A stretch of 64,000 nt of DNA. Origin: Shinella curvata (GTDB taxonomy: Bacteria; Pseudomonadota; Alphaproteobacteria; Rhizobiales; Rhizobiaceae). The translations under genes and the position numbers were made by a program. The notes below the pieces were generated by a model. It saw only the letters and a program-made list of their open reading frames with translations. It was not told the origin of the DNA and searched no databases. The stretch lies in the NCBI RefSeq assembly GCF_022899935.1, contig NZ_JALJCJ010000002.1:620001-684000 (forward strand), read 5' to 3'. Positions 1 to 8,590 of the stretch are shown here, piece after piece (position 1 is the stretch's first letter; each line of letters begins with the position of its first letter).

Positions 1-989
1 TTGCCTATGCGGTGCACACCAATATCGGTGATACCTGCGTCGGCGCCAAGATCAACGGCCGCATCATGCCGCTCGTCACGCGGCTCTCCAATGGCGACGA
101 GGTCGAGATCATCCGCTCCGGCATCCAGGTGCCGCCGCCGGCCTGGGAAGAGATCGTCGTCACCGGCAAGGCGCGCGCCGCCATTCGCCGCGCGACCCGC
201 GCCGCCGTGCGCAAGCAATATTCCGGCCTCGGCTACCGTATCCTGGAGCGCACCTTCGACCGCGCCGGCAAATCCTTCTCGCGGGACGGTCTGAAGCCCG
301 TGCTGCATCGACTTGGCCAGAAGGACGTCGAGGACGCCATCGCCTCGGTCGGCCGTGGCGAACTCTCCTCGCTCGACGTGCTGCGGGCCGTCTTCCCGGA
401 CTATCAGGACGAGCGGGTGACGGTGAAGCCCAACACGGAGGAGGGCTGGTTCAACATGCGCAGCGCCGCCGGCATGGTCTTCAAGCTGCCCGGCAAGGCG
501 AAATCCGCGCTCGAGGGTGCAGAGGCCGAAGCCGGTCCTGAAGCCCTGCCGATCCGCGGCCTCTCCGGCAATGCCGAGGTGCATTTCTCCGCCGGCGGCG
601 CCGTGCCGGGCGATCGTATCATCGGCATCATGGAGAAGGACAAGGGTATCACGATCTACCCGATCCAGTCGCCGGCGCTGCAGAAGTTCGACGACGAGCC
701 GGAGCGCTGGATCGACGTGCGCTGGGATCTCGACGAGGCCAACAACACCCGCTTCATGGCGCGCATCATGATCAACGCGCTGAACGAGCCGGGCACGCTG
801 GCCGAAGTTACCCAGACGATCGCCACCAGCGACGTCAATATCCGCTCCATGTCGATGACGCGCGTTGCGACGGATTTCACAGAGGTGCACATCGATCTCG
901 AGGTCTGGGATCTCCGCCAGCTGAACCAGCTGATGGGCCAGCTCAAGGAGCTTCAGTGCGTCTCGACGATCAGTCGCGTGTTTACATGA
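1..989 (+). CDS. rsh: RelA/SpoT homologue Rsh, C-terminal part (5' truncated)
   Basis: The reading frame is open from the window edge (codons in phase from base 3) to TGA at 987-989, so this is the last ~328 residues of a (p)ppGpp synthetase/hydrolase controlling the stringent response. The catalytic HD and synthetase domains lie outside the window. Visible parts are most of the TGS domain (opening with VHTNIGDTCVGAKINGR), a helical linker, the conserved VPGDRIIGIM region and a C-terminal ACT domain (FMARIMINALNEPGTLAEV onward). In the region between linker and ACT the cysteines that many long RSH proteins use as a zinc site are replaced (GGAVPGD; IYPIQS), as I recall for other rhizobial Rsh proteins. 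A weak hairpin follows the stop. Confidence 0.95.
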   Translation, partial: AYAVHTNIGDTCVGAKINGRIMPLVTRLSNGDEVEIIRSGIQVPPPAWEEIVVTGKARAAIRRATRAAVRKQYSGLGYRILERTFDRAGKSFSRDGLKPVLHRLGQKDVEDAIASVGRGELSSLDVLRAVFPDYQDERVTVKPNTEEGWFNMRSAAGMVFKLPGKAKSALEGAEAEAGPEALPIRGLSGNAEVHFSAGGAVPGDRIIGIMEKDKGITIYPIQSPALQKFDDEPERWIDVRWDLDEANNTRFMARIMINALNEPGTLAEVTQTIATSDVNIRSMSMTRVATDFTEVHIDLEVWDLRQLNQLMGQLKELQCVSTISRVFT

Positions 990-1014
990 CGGTTTCCATG
1001 CAAAAATATGGCAG

Positions 1015-1034
1015 CCTGCCCTGATTAAGGCAGG
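1015..1034 (+). terminator. Weak hairpin after rsh
   Basis: CCTGCC (1015-1020) and GGCAGG (1029-1034) form a 6-bp stem with an 8-nt loop, followed by TTTG. The T-run is short, so termination is only possible, not certain. Confidence 0.4.
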
Positions 1035-1157
1035 TTTGCCCAACATTTGACCAGTCGTTATGCGCATTGCGCATGGCTGTATTGGAATAGTGTCGCTGGT
1101 GCCAAAAGGGGTCTCACCCTATCTTCTGCGTCGGGAGGTAACCGAAAGAGGTTTACC

Positions 1158-1310
1158 ATGTTGAAGCAGATCAAGAACTTTGCCCGCGCCCTGCGCGTTC
1201 CGAACGCCGATGAGCGCGAAATCGCCTATCTCAACAGCGCCATCGACCGTATCGACCTGGAATATCGCCAGCGTCAGATCGACCGCGGCCTGTTCCGCAA
1301 GTCCTTCTAA
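1158..1310 (+). CDS. DUF3563 family small protein
   Basis: A 50-residue protein starting at ATG 1158 behind GAAAGAGG (1144-1151). The longer frame that opens at 1047 has no supporting ribosome site and reads through non-conserved sequence. The core EREIAYLNSAIDRIDLEYRQ followed by RQIDRGLFRKSF matches my memory of the DUF3563 family (about 40-50 residues, proteobacterial, function unknown). It is very charged, predicted helical, with no signal peptide or membrane segment. It stands alone between rsh and the DUF2062 gene. The role is unknown. Confidence 0.75.
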   Translation: MLKQIKNFARALRVPNADEREIAYLNSAIDRIDLEYRQRQIDRGLFRKSF

Positions 1311-1409
1311 GGTCTTGAGATCCAGTGGCGCACCGGGTGCGCCACGGCCGATCAGGGCGCTATGATGGCGCCATTGAAATGCCACTAACGGATCGGCTAT
1401 GTCTTGGGC

Positions 1410-2006
1410 ATGTTGTTCAGACGCCGAAAAAAGGCCTCGATGGCCGACCGGTTGCGCGAATTCTTCTGGCCGCGCAAGGGGTTGACGCGTCCGGCGCGCT
1501 ATCTTGCGAAGCGAATCCTGCGTCTCTCCGCGTCGCCGCACGCGGTTGCCGCAGGTGTTGCCGCCGGCATGTTCTCTGCGTTCACGCCGCTCCTGGGTTT
1601 CCATATTATTCTGGCGATGGCGCTCGCCTATCTCATGGCCGGCAATCTGCTGGCTGCAGCGCTCGCCACGACCATCGCCAACCCGCTCACCATTCCCCTG
1701 ATTGCGCTCGCGACGTTCCGCGTCGGCGAGGCCCTTCTCGGCATCACCTCCAGCGAGGCGGTGACGGCCGCTGAACTCTTCCACCGGCTGGAGCACCTGC
1801 AACTGTCCGAACTCTGGCAGCCGGTGCTGAAGCCGATGCTTGCCGGCGCAGGTCTTCTCGGCCTCGTGACGGCCGCTATCGCCTATGGCGTGACGCGGTT
1901 TGCCGTGCGCTCCTTCAAGGCGCGGCGTCACGCGCGCCTTCTGGCGCGTGCCGGCCTTTCCCCGACCCGAACAACCGCATTTTCCCCCGGAGAAACGACC
2001 CCATGA
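1410..2006 (+). CDS. DUF2062 domain membrane protein
   Basis: 198 residues. A basic N-terminus (MLFRRRKK) and a short amphipathic stretch precede the DUF2062 core at about residues 40-165, with hydrophobic helices around [35 protein letters not shown] and the final [19 protein letters not shown] start at ATG 1410; an in-frame TTG at 1404 is possible. The stop overlaps the acpS start by 4 nt (ATGA), so it is probably translated with acpS. DUF2062 proteins are inner-membrane proteins without an established biochemical role. Confidence 0.85.
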   Translation: MLFRRRKKASMADRLREFFWPRKGLTRPARYLAKRILRLSASPHAVAAGVAAGMFSAFTPLLGFHIILAMALAYLMAGNLLAAALATTIANPLTIPLIALATFRVGEALLGITSSEAVTAAELFHRLEHLQLSELWQPVLKPMLAGAGLLGLVTAAIAYGVTRFAVRSFKARRHARLLARAGLSPTRTTAFSPGETTP

Positions 2007-2413
2007 TCATCGGCATCGGCAGCGACCTCATCGACATCCGCCGGGTGGAGAAGTCGCTGGAGCGGTTTGGCACGCGGTTCACCGACCGCTGCTTCACCGA
2101 GATCGAGCGGGCTAAGTCCGACGGGCGCAAGAACCGCGCGGCTTCCTACGCCAAGCGCTTCGCCGCCAAGGAGGCCTGTTCCAAGGCGCTTGGAACGGGT
2201 CTGGCGCAGGGTGTGTTCTGGAAGGACATGGGTGTCGTCAACCTGCCGGGCGGCAAGCCGACCATGAAGCTGACGGGCGGTGCGCTCGAACGACTGAGGC
2301 AGATGCTTCCCGAAGGTCACGAGGCGCGAATCCACATCACCATCACCGACGACTTTCCACTTGCACAAGCTTTCGTGATCATCGAGGCGCTGCCGGCCGG
2401 AACGCCCGGATAA
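2003..2413 (+). CDS. acpS: Holo-[acyl-carrier-protein] synthase
   Basis: 136 residues, normal for AcpS. It transfers 4'-phosphopantetheine from CoA to the serine of apo-ACP, activating fatty acid synthesis. The N-terminal [11 protein letters not shown] carries the metal-binding Asp8, and [12 protein letters not shown] carries Glu57; both are family signatures. It begins in a 4-nt overlap with the DUF2062 gene and is followed after 67 bases by lepB, the usual alphaproteobacterial order. Confidence 0.97.
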   Translation: MIIGIGSDLIDIRRVEKSLERFGTRFTDRCFTEIERAKSDGRKNRAASYAKRFAAKEACSKALGTGLAQGVFWKDMGVVNLPGGKPTMKLTGGALERLRQMLPEGHEARIHITITDDFPLAQAFVIIEALPAGTPG

Positions 2414-2480
2414 CCAGTATCCCGCGTCTTTTTGACCGACGTGATTTCCAACAGACAACCTTTCCTCTATAGAGGGCCCC

Positions 2481-3251
2481 ATGTTCGCAAATAAGGAAAA
2501 GTCCGGCGTGGCAGAGAAGACTGAAAAGGCCGAAGGCGGCCTGTGGGAAAACGTCAAGGTCATCATCCAGGCGCTGCTGCTTGCCGTGGTGATCCGCACG
2601 GTGCTCTTCCAGCCCTTCACCATCCCCTCCGGCTCCATGATGCCGACGCTGCTTGTCGGCGACTACCTTTTCGTCAACAAGTTCTCCTACGGTTATTCGA
2701 AATATTCGCTGCCGTTCTCGCCGAACCTGTTCTCCGGCCGCATTTTCGCAAGCGAGCCGAAGCGTGGCGACATTGTCGTGTTCCGCTTCCCGCCGAACCC
2801 TGATATCGACTACATCAAGCGCCTTGTCGGCCTGCCGGGCGATCGCGTCCAGGTCAAGGACAGCGAGCTCTTCATCAACGGCGTGGCCGTCCCGCGCGAG
2901 CACAACGGCTTCTTCCGCGCCGACGACCAGTACGACACCGGCGAAGACGTTCCGGTCTTCCGCGAGACGCTGGACAACGGCGTTGCCTATGACACGCTGG
3001 ACACCCGTCCCGGCACGGTTGGCGACAACACGCGCGAATTCATCGTACCCGACGGCCACTATTTCATGATGGGCGACAACCGCGACAACTCGGCCGACAG
3101 CCGTTTCGATGTCGGTTTCGTTCCGGCCGAGAACCTCATCGGCCGCGCCAGCCTGATCTTCTTCTCGCTTGGCCATGACACCGCGTTCAGCGAAATCTGG
3201 AAGTGGCCGACGAACCTGCGCTGGGATCGCCTGTTCAAGGTCGTTGAATGA
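2481..3251 (+). CDS. lepB: Signal peptidase I
   Basis: 256 residues. It cleaves signal peptides of secreted proteins at the periplasmic face of the inner membrane. After a charged cytoplasmic N-terminus comes one membrane helix (about residues 26-44), then the serine box TIPSGSMMPTL with nucleophile Ser52, the lysine box DYIKRLVGLPGD with general base Lys113, and the C-terminal GDNRDNSADSR box. The Ser/Lys dyad is intact. The stop overlaps the rnc start (ATGA), so lepB and rnc are likely coupled. Confidence 0.97.
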   Translation: MFANKEKSGVAEKTEKAEGGLWENVKVIIQALLLAVVIRTVLFQPFTIPSGSMMPTLLVGDYLFVNKFSYGYSKYSLPFSPNLFSGRIFASEPKRGDIVVFRFPPNPDIDYIKRLVGLPGDRVQVKDSELFINGVAVPREHNGFFRADDQYDTGEDVPVFRETLDNGVAYDTLDTRPGTVGDNTREFIVPDGHYFMMGDNRDNSADSRFDVGFVPAENLIGRASLIFFSLGHDTAFSEIWKWPTNLRWDRLFKVVE

Positions 3252-3967
3252 AGGGCGCCATTCCGCTGAACGACGTCAACCGCAAGGCTCTCGAGGAGCT
3301 GATCGGCTACGCCTTCACCGACAAGGACCGTCTCGACCGGGCGATCACGCATGCGAGCGCCCGGCCGGGAAAAGGCAGCAACTACGAACGGCTCGAATTC
3401 CTTGGTGACCGCGTGCTCGGGCTCTGCGTCGCCGAGATGCTGTTTCGCACCTTTCGCGATGCCAAGGAGGGCGAGCTTTCCGTTCGCCTGAACCAGCTGG
3501 TCAGCGCTGAAAGCTGTGCGGCGGTCTCGGATGACCTTGCGCTGCACCGCTTCATCCGCACCGGTGCGGATGTGAAGAAGCTCACCGGAAAAGCCATGCT
3601 GAATGTGCGCGCCGATGTGATAGAGTCGCTGATCGCCGCGATCTATCTCGATGGCGGGCTGGAAGCCGCGCGCGGCTTCATCCTGCGCAACTGGGAGGGC
3701 AGGGCGGCCCGCGCGGAAGGCGCGCGGCGCGATGCCAAGACCGAATTGCAGGAATGGGCGCATGCCCGCTTCGGCCTGACGCCGAACTACAAGGTGGACG
3801 AGCGCTCCGGCCCGGATCACGATCCCCGCTTCACCGTGACGGTGGAGATCAAGGGCGTGAAGCCGGAAACCGGCATCGACCGCTCGAAACGGGCCGCGGA
3901 ACAGGCGGCCGCAACGAAGATTCTGGAACGCGAAGGCGTCTGGCCCAAGGGCAGCGGCGCGGAATAA
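3248..3967 (+). CDS. rnc: Ribonuclease III
   Basis: 239 residues. A double-stranded-RNA endonuclease for rRNA precursors and structured mRNAs. The N-terminal catalytic domain has the signature NYERLEFLGDRVLGL with metal ligands Glu50 and Asp54, and a second acidic motif in DVIESLIAAIYLDGG. The C-terminal double-stranded RNA-binding domain covers about residues 165-235 (DAKTELQEWAHARFG onward, ending in the AAEQAAATKIL helix). It sits in the lepB-rnc-era operon with a 4-nt upstream overlap and 9 bases before era. Confidence 0.97.
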   Translation: MKGAIPLNDVNRKALEELIGYAFTDKDRLDRAITHASARPGKGSNYERLEFLGDRVLGLCVAEMLFRTFRDAKEGELSVRLNQLVSAESCAAVSDDLALHRFIRTGADVKKLTGKAMLNVRADVIESLIAAIYLDGGLEAARGFILRNWEGRAARAEGARRDAKTELQEWAHARFGLTPNYKVDERSGPDHDPRFTVTVEIKGVKPETGIDRSKRAAEQAAATKILEREGVWPKGSGAE

Positions 3968-3976
3968 ACGGACATC

Positions 3977-4921
3977 ATGACCGAAGAAACGAACATCCCC
4001 GCCGAGAATGGCGACACTGGCGCGGGCCCGACCCATTCGGGCTTCGTGGCGCTGATCGGTGCGACCAATGCCGGCAAGTCGACGCTGGTCAACCGCCTCG
4101 TCGGCGCCAAGGTGTCGATCGTCAGCCATAAGGTGCAGACGACGCGCGCCATCGTGCGCGGCATCGCCATCCACAACAACGCCCAGATCGTCTTCATGGA
4201 CACGCCCGGCATCTTCAAGCCGCGCCGCCGGCTTGACCGCGCCATGGTGACGACCGCCTGGGGTGGCGCCAAGGATGCGGACTTCATCATGTTCCTGATC
4301 GACAGCGAGCGCGGCCTGAAGGGCGACGCCGAAACGATCCTGGAAGGCCTGAAGGAAGTCCACCAGCCGAAAATCCTCGTCTTGAACAAGGTGGACCGCG
4401 TCAAGCCGGAGGACCTCCTGAAGCTGACGGCTGCCGTCAACGAGGTCGTCAAGTTTGAGCGCACCTTCATGATCTCGGCGCTGAACGGTTCCGGTTGCGA
4501 AGACGTGATGGATTATCTCGCCGGCGCACTGCCCGAAGGACCGTGGTACTATCCGGAAGACCAGATTTCCGACCTGCCGATGCGCCAGCTCGCGGCCGAA
4601 ATCACGCGCGAAAAGCTGTTCCTGCGTCTCCATCAGGAGCTTCCCTATTCCTCGCATGTCGAGACGGAAAAGTGGGAAGAGCGCAAGGACGGTTCGGTGC
4701 GTATCGAACAGGTCATCTATGTCGAGCGTGACAGCCAGAAGAAGATCGCGCTTGGCAAGAACGGCGACGCGATCAAGGCGATCTCCACCGCATCCCGCAA
4801 GGAGCTGTCTGAAATCCTCGAGCAGACCGTGCACCTCTTCCTCTTCGTGAAGGTGCGCGAAAACTGGGGCGACGACCCGGCTCGCTTCCGCGAAATGGGC
4901 CTGGATTTCCCGACATCGTGA
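3977..4921 (+). CDS. era: GTPase Era
   Basis: 314 residues. A GTPase that binds 16S rRNA near its 3' end and checks 30S maturation. G1 is GATNAGKST (28-36), G3 is DTPG in FMDTPGIFKPRRR, and G4 is NKVD. The KH RNA-binding domain follows (about 215-300), with the IALGKNGDAIKAI loop. Last gene of the acpS-lepB-rnc-era run; a strong hairpin follows at once. In many relatives recO comes directly after era, but here recO is about 9.3 kb downstream. Confidence 0.97.
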   Translation: MTEETNIPAENGDTGAGPTHSGFVALIGATNAGKSTLVNRLVGAKVSIVSHKVQTTRAIVRGIAIHNNAQIVFMDTPGIFKPRRRLDRAMVTTAWGGAKDADFIMFLIDSERGLKGDAETILEGLKEVHQPKILVLNKVDRVKPEDLLKLTAAVNEVVKFERTFMISALNGSGCEDVMDYLAGALPEGPWYYPEDQISDLPMRQLAAEITREKLFLRLHQELPYSSHVETEKWEERKDGSVRIEQVIYVERDSQKKIALGKNGDAIKAISTASRKELSEILEQTVHLFLFVKVRENWGDDPARFREMGLDFPTS

Positions 4922-4931
4922 TTTTGAGAGT

Positions 4932-4960
4932 GGGGCTGCGATGCAGCCCCCATTGTTTTA
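4932..4960 (+). terminator. Rho-independent terminator after era
   Basis: GGGGCTGC (4932-4939), loop GAT and GCAGCCCC (4943-4950) form a perfect 8-bp stem followed by CATTGTTTTA. The T-rich tail overlaps the stop codon of the convergent GGDEF-EAL gene, so it may serve both strands. Confidence 0.8.
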
Positions 4961-7321
4961 GGCCCGCGCTCGACGCTCCGGGCTTTTCACAACTTCGCGT
5001 GCCTTTTCCACCAGTCGCTGCATCGCCCAGATGCCGAGATCTTCAAGCGGTTGCGGCTGGCAGATGAGGTAGCCCTGGTAGAAGTCGCAGCCGGCGGCGG
5101 CGAGCAGGCCCATCTTCTCCGTCGTATCGACGCCTTCGGCAATCACCGACATATCCTGCGCATGGCAGAGCGCCACGAGCGCGCGCAGCGTCGGAAGGGC
5201 GGCGGAGCGGGTGAGGCTTTCGACCAGCTCGCGGTCGAGCTTGATGGTCTCGGCCGGGTACTCGATGATCTGCTGCACCGAGGTATAGCCGGCGCCGAAA
5301 TCGTCGATCGAGATGCGGAAGCCGCGGCTGCGCAGGATTTCGATATTGCGGCGGGATTGTTCGCCGAGCTTGACGGCAAAGGTTTCCGTCAGCTCGATTT
5401 CGATATGGCGCGCATCCACGCCATGGCGATCCGCACAGTCACAGAAATGGTCGCTGATCGACTTCGTGTAGAGTTCCGCCGACGAGATGTTGATGCAGAG
5501 GATCGTCTCGGCGCCAAAAAGCTTCTTGATCTGGGCGTATTCCCCCATTGCCCGGTCTATGACCCACCAGTCGATCTTGCTGAAGAGGCCGGTCGTCTCG
5601 GCGATAGGGATGAATTCGTCGGGCGTCACGCGGCCGAGAACCGGGGAGTTCCAGCGCAGAAGCGCCTCGCAGCCTATCACCTTGCCGTGACCGTCGACGA
5701 TGGGCATGTAAACGAGGTGGAATTCGCGGTCCGGATCCAGAACACGCAGTTCCTCCTCGATGCGACGCTGGCGGTTGCGCTTTTCGTGCAGCGAGCGGGA
5801 ATAGCGCGCCGACCCGTTCTTGCCCTGCGATTTGGCCTGGTACATCGCCGCGTCGGCATTGGCGACGAGTTCCGGCAGTGTGCGGGCGTCTTCGGGATAG
5901 ACGGCAATACCGATACTGGCCGTAACGGGATAGGCCTTGTCCAAGACCTCGAAACCTTCGCCGAACAGCGCCAGAATGCGGTTCGAGGTTTCCGTGATCG
6001 TGCCGCTGCCCGGCTGGCAGCGCAGCATGATGGCGAATTCGTCGCCGGAGAGGCGGGCAAAAAGCCCGTCCGGCAGGCCGCGCTCGGAAACCGCACGGGC
6101 AACGATGGCGGAGATGCGGGCGGCGAGCGTCTTCAGCAATTCGTCGCCGATCTTGTGGCCGTGTTTGTCGTTGACGAATTTGAAGTTGTCCACGTCGATG
6201 AAGAGCAGGGTGCAGCCGATGTCCTCGGCTTCTGCCTCTTCGAGAATCTGCGTCGAGCGGATGTTGAAATATTCGCGGTTGGAAATGCCTGTCAGCGTGT
6301 CCGTCCAGGAGGCGTTCTGCACGAGGTCGAAGGATTGTTTCGAGTGGTCGTGCAGGCGCTTGACGTTAGCGGAAAGGCGGCCGATTTCACCGGCTTCGTT
6401 CATCTCCGGCAGCGCACTGCGGTTTCCGGTCATCACATCGGTAAGCTGGCGGTCGAGGCTGGCGATGGGATTGGTGATGTAGCGGCGCACCAGGCCGAGA
6501 ACCAGCGCGATGGTGCAGAGGCTGAGCGCGATCGCGCCGACCGCCAGCAGGGACTTCAGCGTCCACAGCCGGTTGTCAAGGAAGGCTGGGTCGGGCGTCA
6601 GGCGCGCGAAGAGCGAGGGGCTGAGGGTGGCCGTCGCCGAAAGCGCACCCTGGGCGAGGAGCTGGTGCCGGCCGATTTCGATCTGCGCACCGTACTCCTT
6701 TTCCAGCGCCCGCTTCATGTCGAGGAACAGTTTTGGCCGCACCGCAGTCTGCACCAGGATCGCGCCGTTCTTCGCGCTCGCCACGGGGCGGTTGAAGGTG
6801 AGCGGATCGATGAATTCCGAGTGTACGATCAGCGGTTCGATGCCGCTCACATCGAGATAGCTCCAGGAGGAGAGCCGCGGGCTGGCGATCATCTGGCGGG
6901 CATGTTCGATCTGCTGCGGCGTGATCTCGGCAAACGGATCGTCGCTGTTTTCGTAATAGTAGTCGACCGTCAGCGGCGGGCGGACGATGGCGACCGAGAT
7001 GAACTTCTTGCCGTCGTCGGAGAGCGAGGTAATGCTCTGCTGCAGACGCACGCCGAGCGCGTTGCTGCGATAGGCGGCGTCCGGCTCGTTGACGAAGAGA
7101 CGCACGGCTCCGCCCTCGACGAGCGAATAGATGAGGCTGCGGTTCTGCGTCACCTCGTTCTGGAAGACGGCCGTCAACAGCCCCATCTGCTGCCAGAGCC
7201 GTGCCCGCTCCAACCCGATGACCGAGGAACTCTGCACGTAATAGATCAGCGATGCGGCGAGCACGTAGCCCGCGAGAACGACCGGAAAGATGAGGGAAAG
7301 GGCGCGTTTACCGAGCGTCAC
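4958..7321 (-). CDS. Membrane GGDEF-EAL protein, MbaA-like c-di-GMP enzyme
   Basis: 787 residues. Order: membrane helix (about 8-28), periplasmic sensor region (29-254), second helix (255-280), HAMP-like linker (275-325), GGDEF domain (335-505) and EAL domain (520-770). The GGDEF motif reads SGDEF (425-429), a variant found in some active cyclases, and no RxxD inhibition site lies at the usual place before it. The EAL side looks complete: EAL 552-554, CINISS, ELTETF, DDFGAG at 673-678, TIKLDREL and IAEGVD. I therefore expect c-di-GMP hydrolysis, with synthesis possible. The start overlaps the end of the upstream polyamine-type binding protein by 14 nt, the arrangement of NspS/MbaA in Vibrio cholerae, where the binding protein signals through the GGDEF-EAL partner. 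Confidence 0.92.
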   Translation of the reverse strand: MTLGKRALSLIFPVVLAGYVLAASLIYYVQSSSVIGLERARLWQQMGLLTAVFQNEVTQNRSLIYSLVEGGAVRLFVNEPDAAYRSNALGVRLQQSITSLSDDGKKFISVAIVRPPLTVDYYYENSDDPFAEITPQQIEHARQMIASPRLSSWSYLDVSGIEPLIVHSEFIDPLTFNRPVASAKNGAILVQTAVRPKLFLDMKRALEKEYGAQIEIGRHQLLAQGALSATATLSPSLFARLTPDPAFLDNRLWTLKSLLAVGAIALSLCTIALVLGLVRRYITNPIASLDRQLTDVMTGNRSALPEMNEAGEIGRLSANVKRLHDHSKQSFDLVQNASWTDTLTGISNREYFNIRSTQILEEAEAEDIGCTLLFIDVDNFKFVNDKHGHKIGDELLKTLAARISAIVARAVSERGLPDGLFARLSGDEFAIMLRCQPGSGTITETSNRILALFGEGFEVLDKAYPVTASIGIAVYPEDARTLPELVANADAAMYQAKSQGKNGSARYSRSLHEKRNRQRRIEEELRVLDPDREFHLVYMPIVDGHGKVIGCEALLRWNSPVLGRVTPDEFIPIAETTGLFSKIDWWVIDRAMGEYAQIKKLFGAETILCINISSAELYTKSISDHFCDCADRHGVDARHIEIELTETFAVKLGEQSRRNIEILRSRGFRISIDDFGAGYTSVQQIIEYPAETIKLDRELVESLTRSAALPTLRALVALCHAQDMSVIAEGVDTTEKMGLLAAAGCDFYQGYLICQPQPLEDLGIWAMQRLVEKAREVVKSPERRARA

Positions 7322-8357
7322 TGATTTGAGCCAAACTGCTGATGATGCGGCGGCGGGCCTGGACCGACTGCACGGTCAGCTCCTCCTGAAACTGGCTTTT
7401 GGCCAGAATTTCCGGTGCGGCATAGATTTCGGGATTGGAACGCATGTCTTCCGGCAGCAGCGCCAGCGCGGCGGTGCTTGCGGTCGGCATGTTGAGTTTG
7501 ATGGCGTTGCGGGCACCGTTTTTCGCATTGCTGATATAGTCGACCAGCTTCAGCGCGAGATCCTTGTTTTCGGAGCGCGCGCTGACGGAAACGCAGTCGA
7601 GCCAGGAGAGCGTGCCTTCCTTCGGCACGACGTAGCGCCAGAGGCCCGGCGAGGAGACCTTGTCGTTCAGCGTGTACTGGTCGCCGCTGTAGCCGAGCGC
7701 CATCCAGATATTCGGCCCTTTGTCGGCGCTCTGGATGGAGGTGATGACATAGTCGTAGGTGAGCACATAGGGCACCTGCGCCTTCATTAGCTCGTAGGCC
7801 GCCTTCAGCGTATTGTTGTCATTGGCGTTGACGGATTTGCCGAGCAGGGCGAGGGGGGCGACGAAGGCTTCGGCATGATCGTCATACATGGCGATATGGC
7901 CGCGCAGGCTTTCCGCCGGCTTCATCATGTCCGCCCACGAGCTTGGCGGGGTGTTGATCTTGTCGGAGCGGTAGAGGATGCCCATCGTGCCCCAGAAATA
8001 GGGCACGCCGAAGCCGCCGCAGCGCTTCGTCCAGGTGTCGGCATAGTCCTTCAGCGACGGCACGTTCGCGGTGTCCAGCGCCATGATGACGCCGCGGTTG
8101 CCATAGAGCCGGGCACCGTTCTCGTTGGTAACGACCACGTCGACATTGCTGTTGGGATCGGCGAGGACTTCGTCGCGAACATCGCCGCTGTCGTAGAAGG
8201 TCTGGCGGACCTCGACACCCGTTTCGGCAGAAAAATCCTTCAGGATCTGCTCGTCGATATAGGATTCCCAAATGAGCAGGTTGAGCGTGGTCGCGCCTGC
8301 GGGGAAAGCCGTGGCGACGGCCGTCAATGAGACTGCTGCAAAAAATGCGCCGCGCAT
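7308..8357 (-). CDS. PotD/PotF-like periplasmic binding protein, NspS-like
   Basis: 349 residues. An N-terminal signal peptide (FFAAVSLTAVATAFPAGA) with likely cleavage near residue 22-23 is followed by an ABC-type extracellular solute-binding fold of the spermidine/putrescine class; the opening LNLLIWESYIDEQIL is the usual PotD/PotF start, and PYFWGTMGILYRSDKI is typical of the family. There are no permease or ATPase genes next to it. Its only partner is the overlapping downstream GGDEF-EAL gene. From this I infer a sensor role, reporting polyamines to c-di-GMP metabolism like NspS, rather than transport. The ligand is not readable from sequence. Confidence 0.85.
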   Translation of the reverse strand: MRGAFFAAVSLTAVATAFPAGATTLNLLIWESYIDEQILKDFSAETGVEVRQTFYDSGDVRDEVLADPNSNVDVVVTNENGARLYGNRGVIMALDTANVPSLKDYADTWTKRCGGFGVPYFWGTMGILYRSDKINTPPSSWADMMKPAESLRGHIAMYDDHAEAFVAPLALLGKSVNANDNNTLKAAYELMKAQVPYVLTYDYVITSIQSADKGPNIWMALGYSGDQYTLNDKVSSPGLWRYVVPKEGTLSWLDCVSVSARSENKDLALKLVDYISNAKNGARNAIKLNMPTASTAALALLPEDMRSNPEIYAAPEILAKSQFQEELTVQSVQARRRIISSLAQISDAR

Positions 8358-8590
8358 GCCGAAGGCCCCGTTTCCCCTACGGGGACAAGATAGGCGGCAA
8401 GACTTTATGAAGCGTTACAACCGGTAAGCTCCTGTTTTTGTCCATTCAACCCTGATGCGCTTCTGCCCGACCGCCGGCCTCGTGATATATGTTGTGGACG
8501 TGACGACAGCCCGTCGGCCACGCAATTGGCCTGCCTACGGGCGCGCACTATGGTCGCCGCCCGCCAGCTTGCCACCCAGAGGAGTTCGAC

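Noticed and set aside
5051-7324. 757-residue open frame on the plus strand opposite the GGDEF-EAL gene
   Set aside because: Shadow frame kept open by the high-GC codon pattern. The minus strand encodes a complete, motif-bearing GGDEF-EAL protein; the product of this frame has no domain signs.
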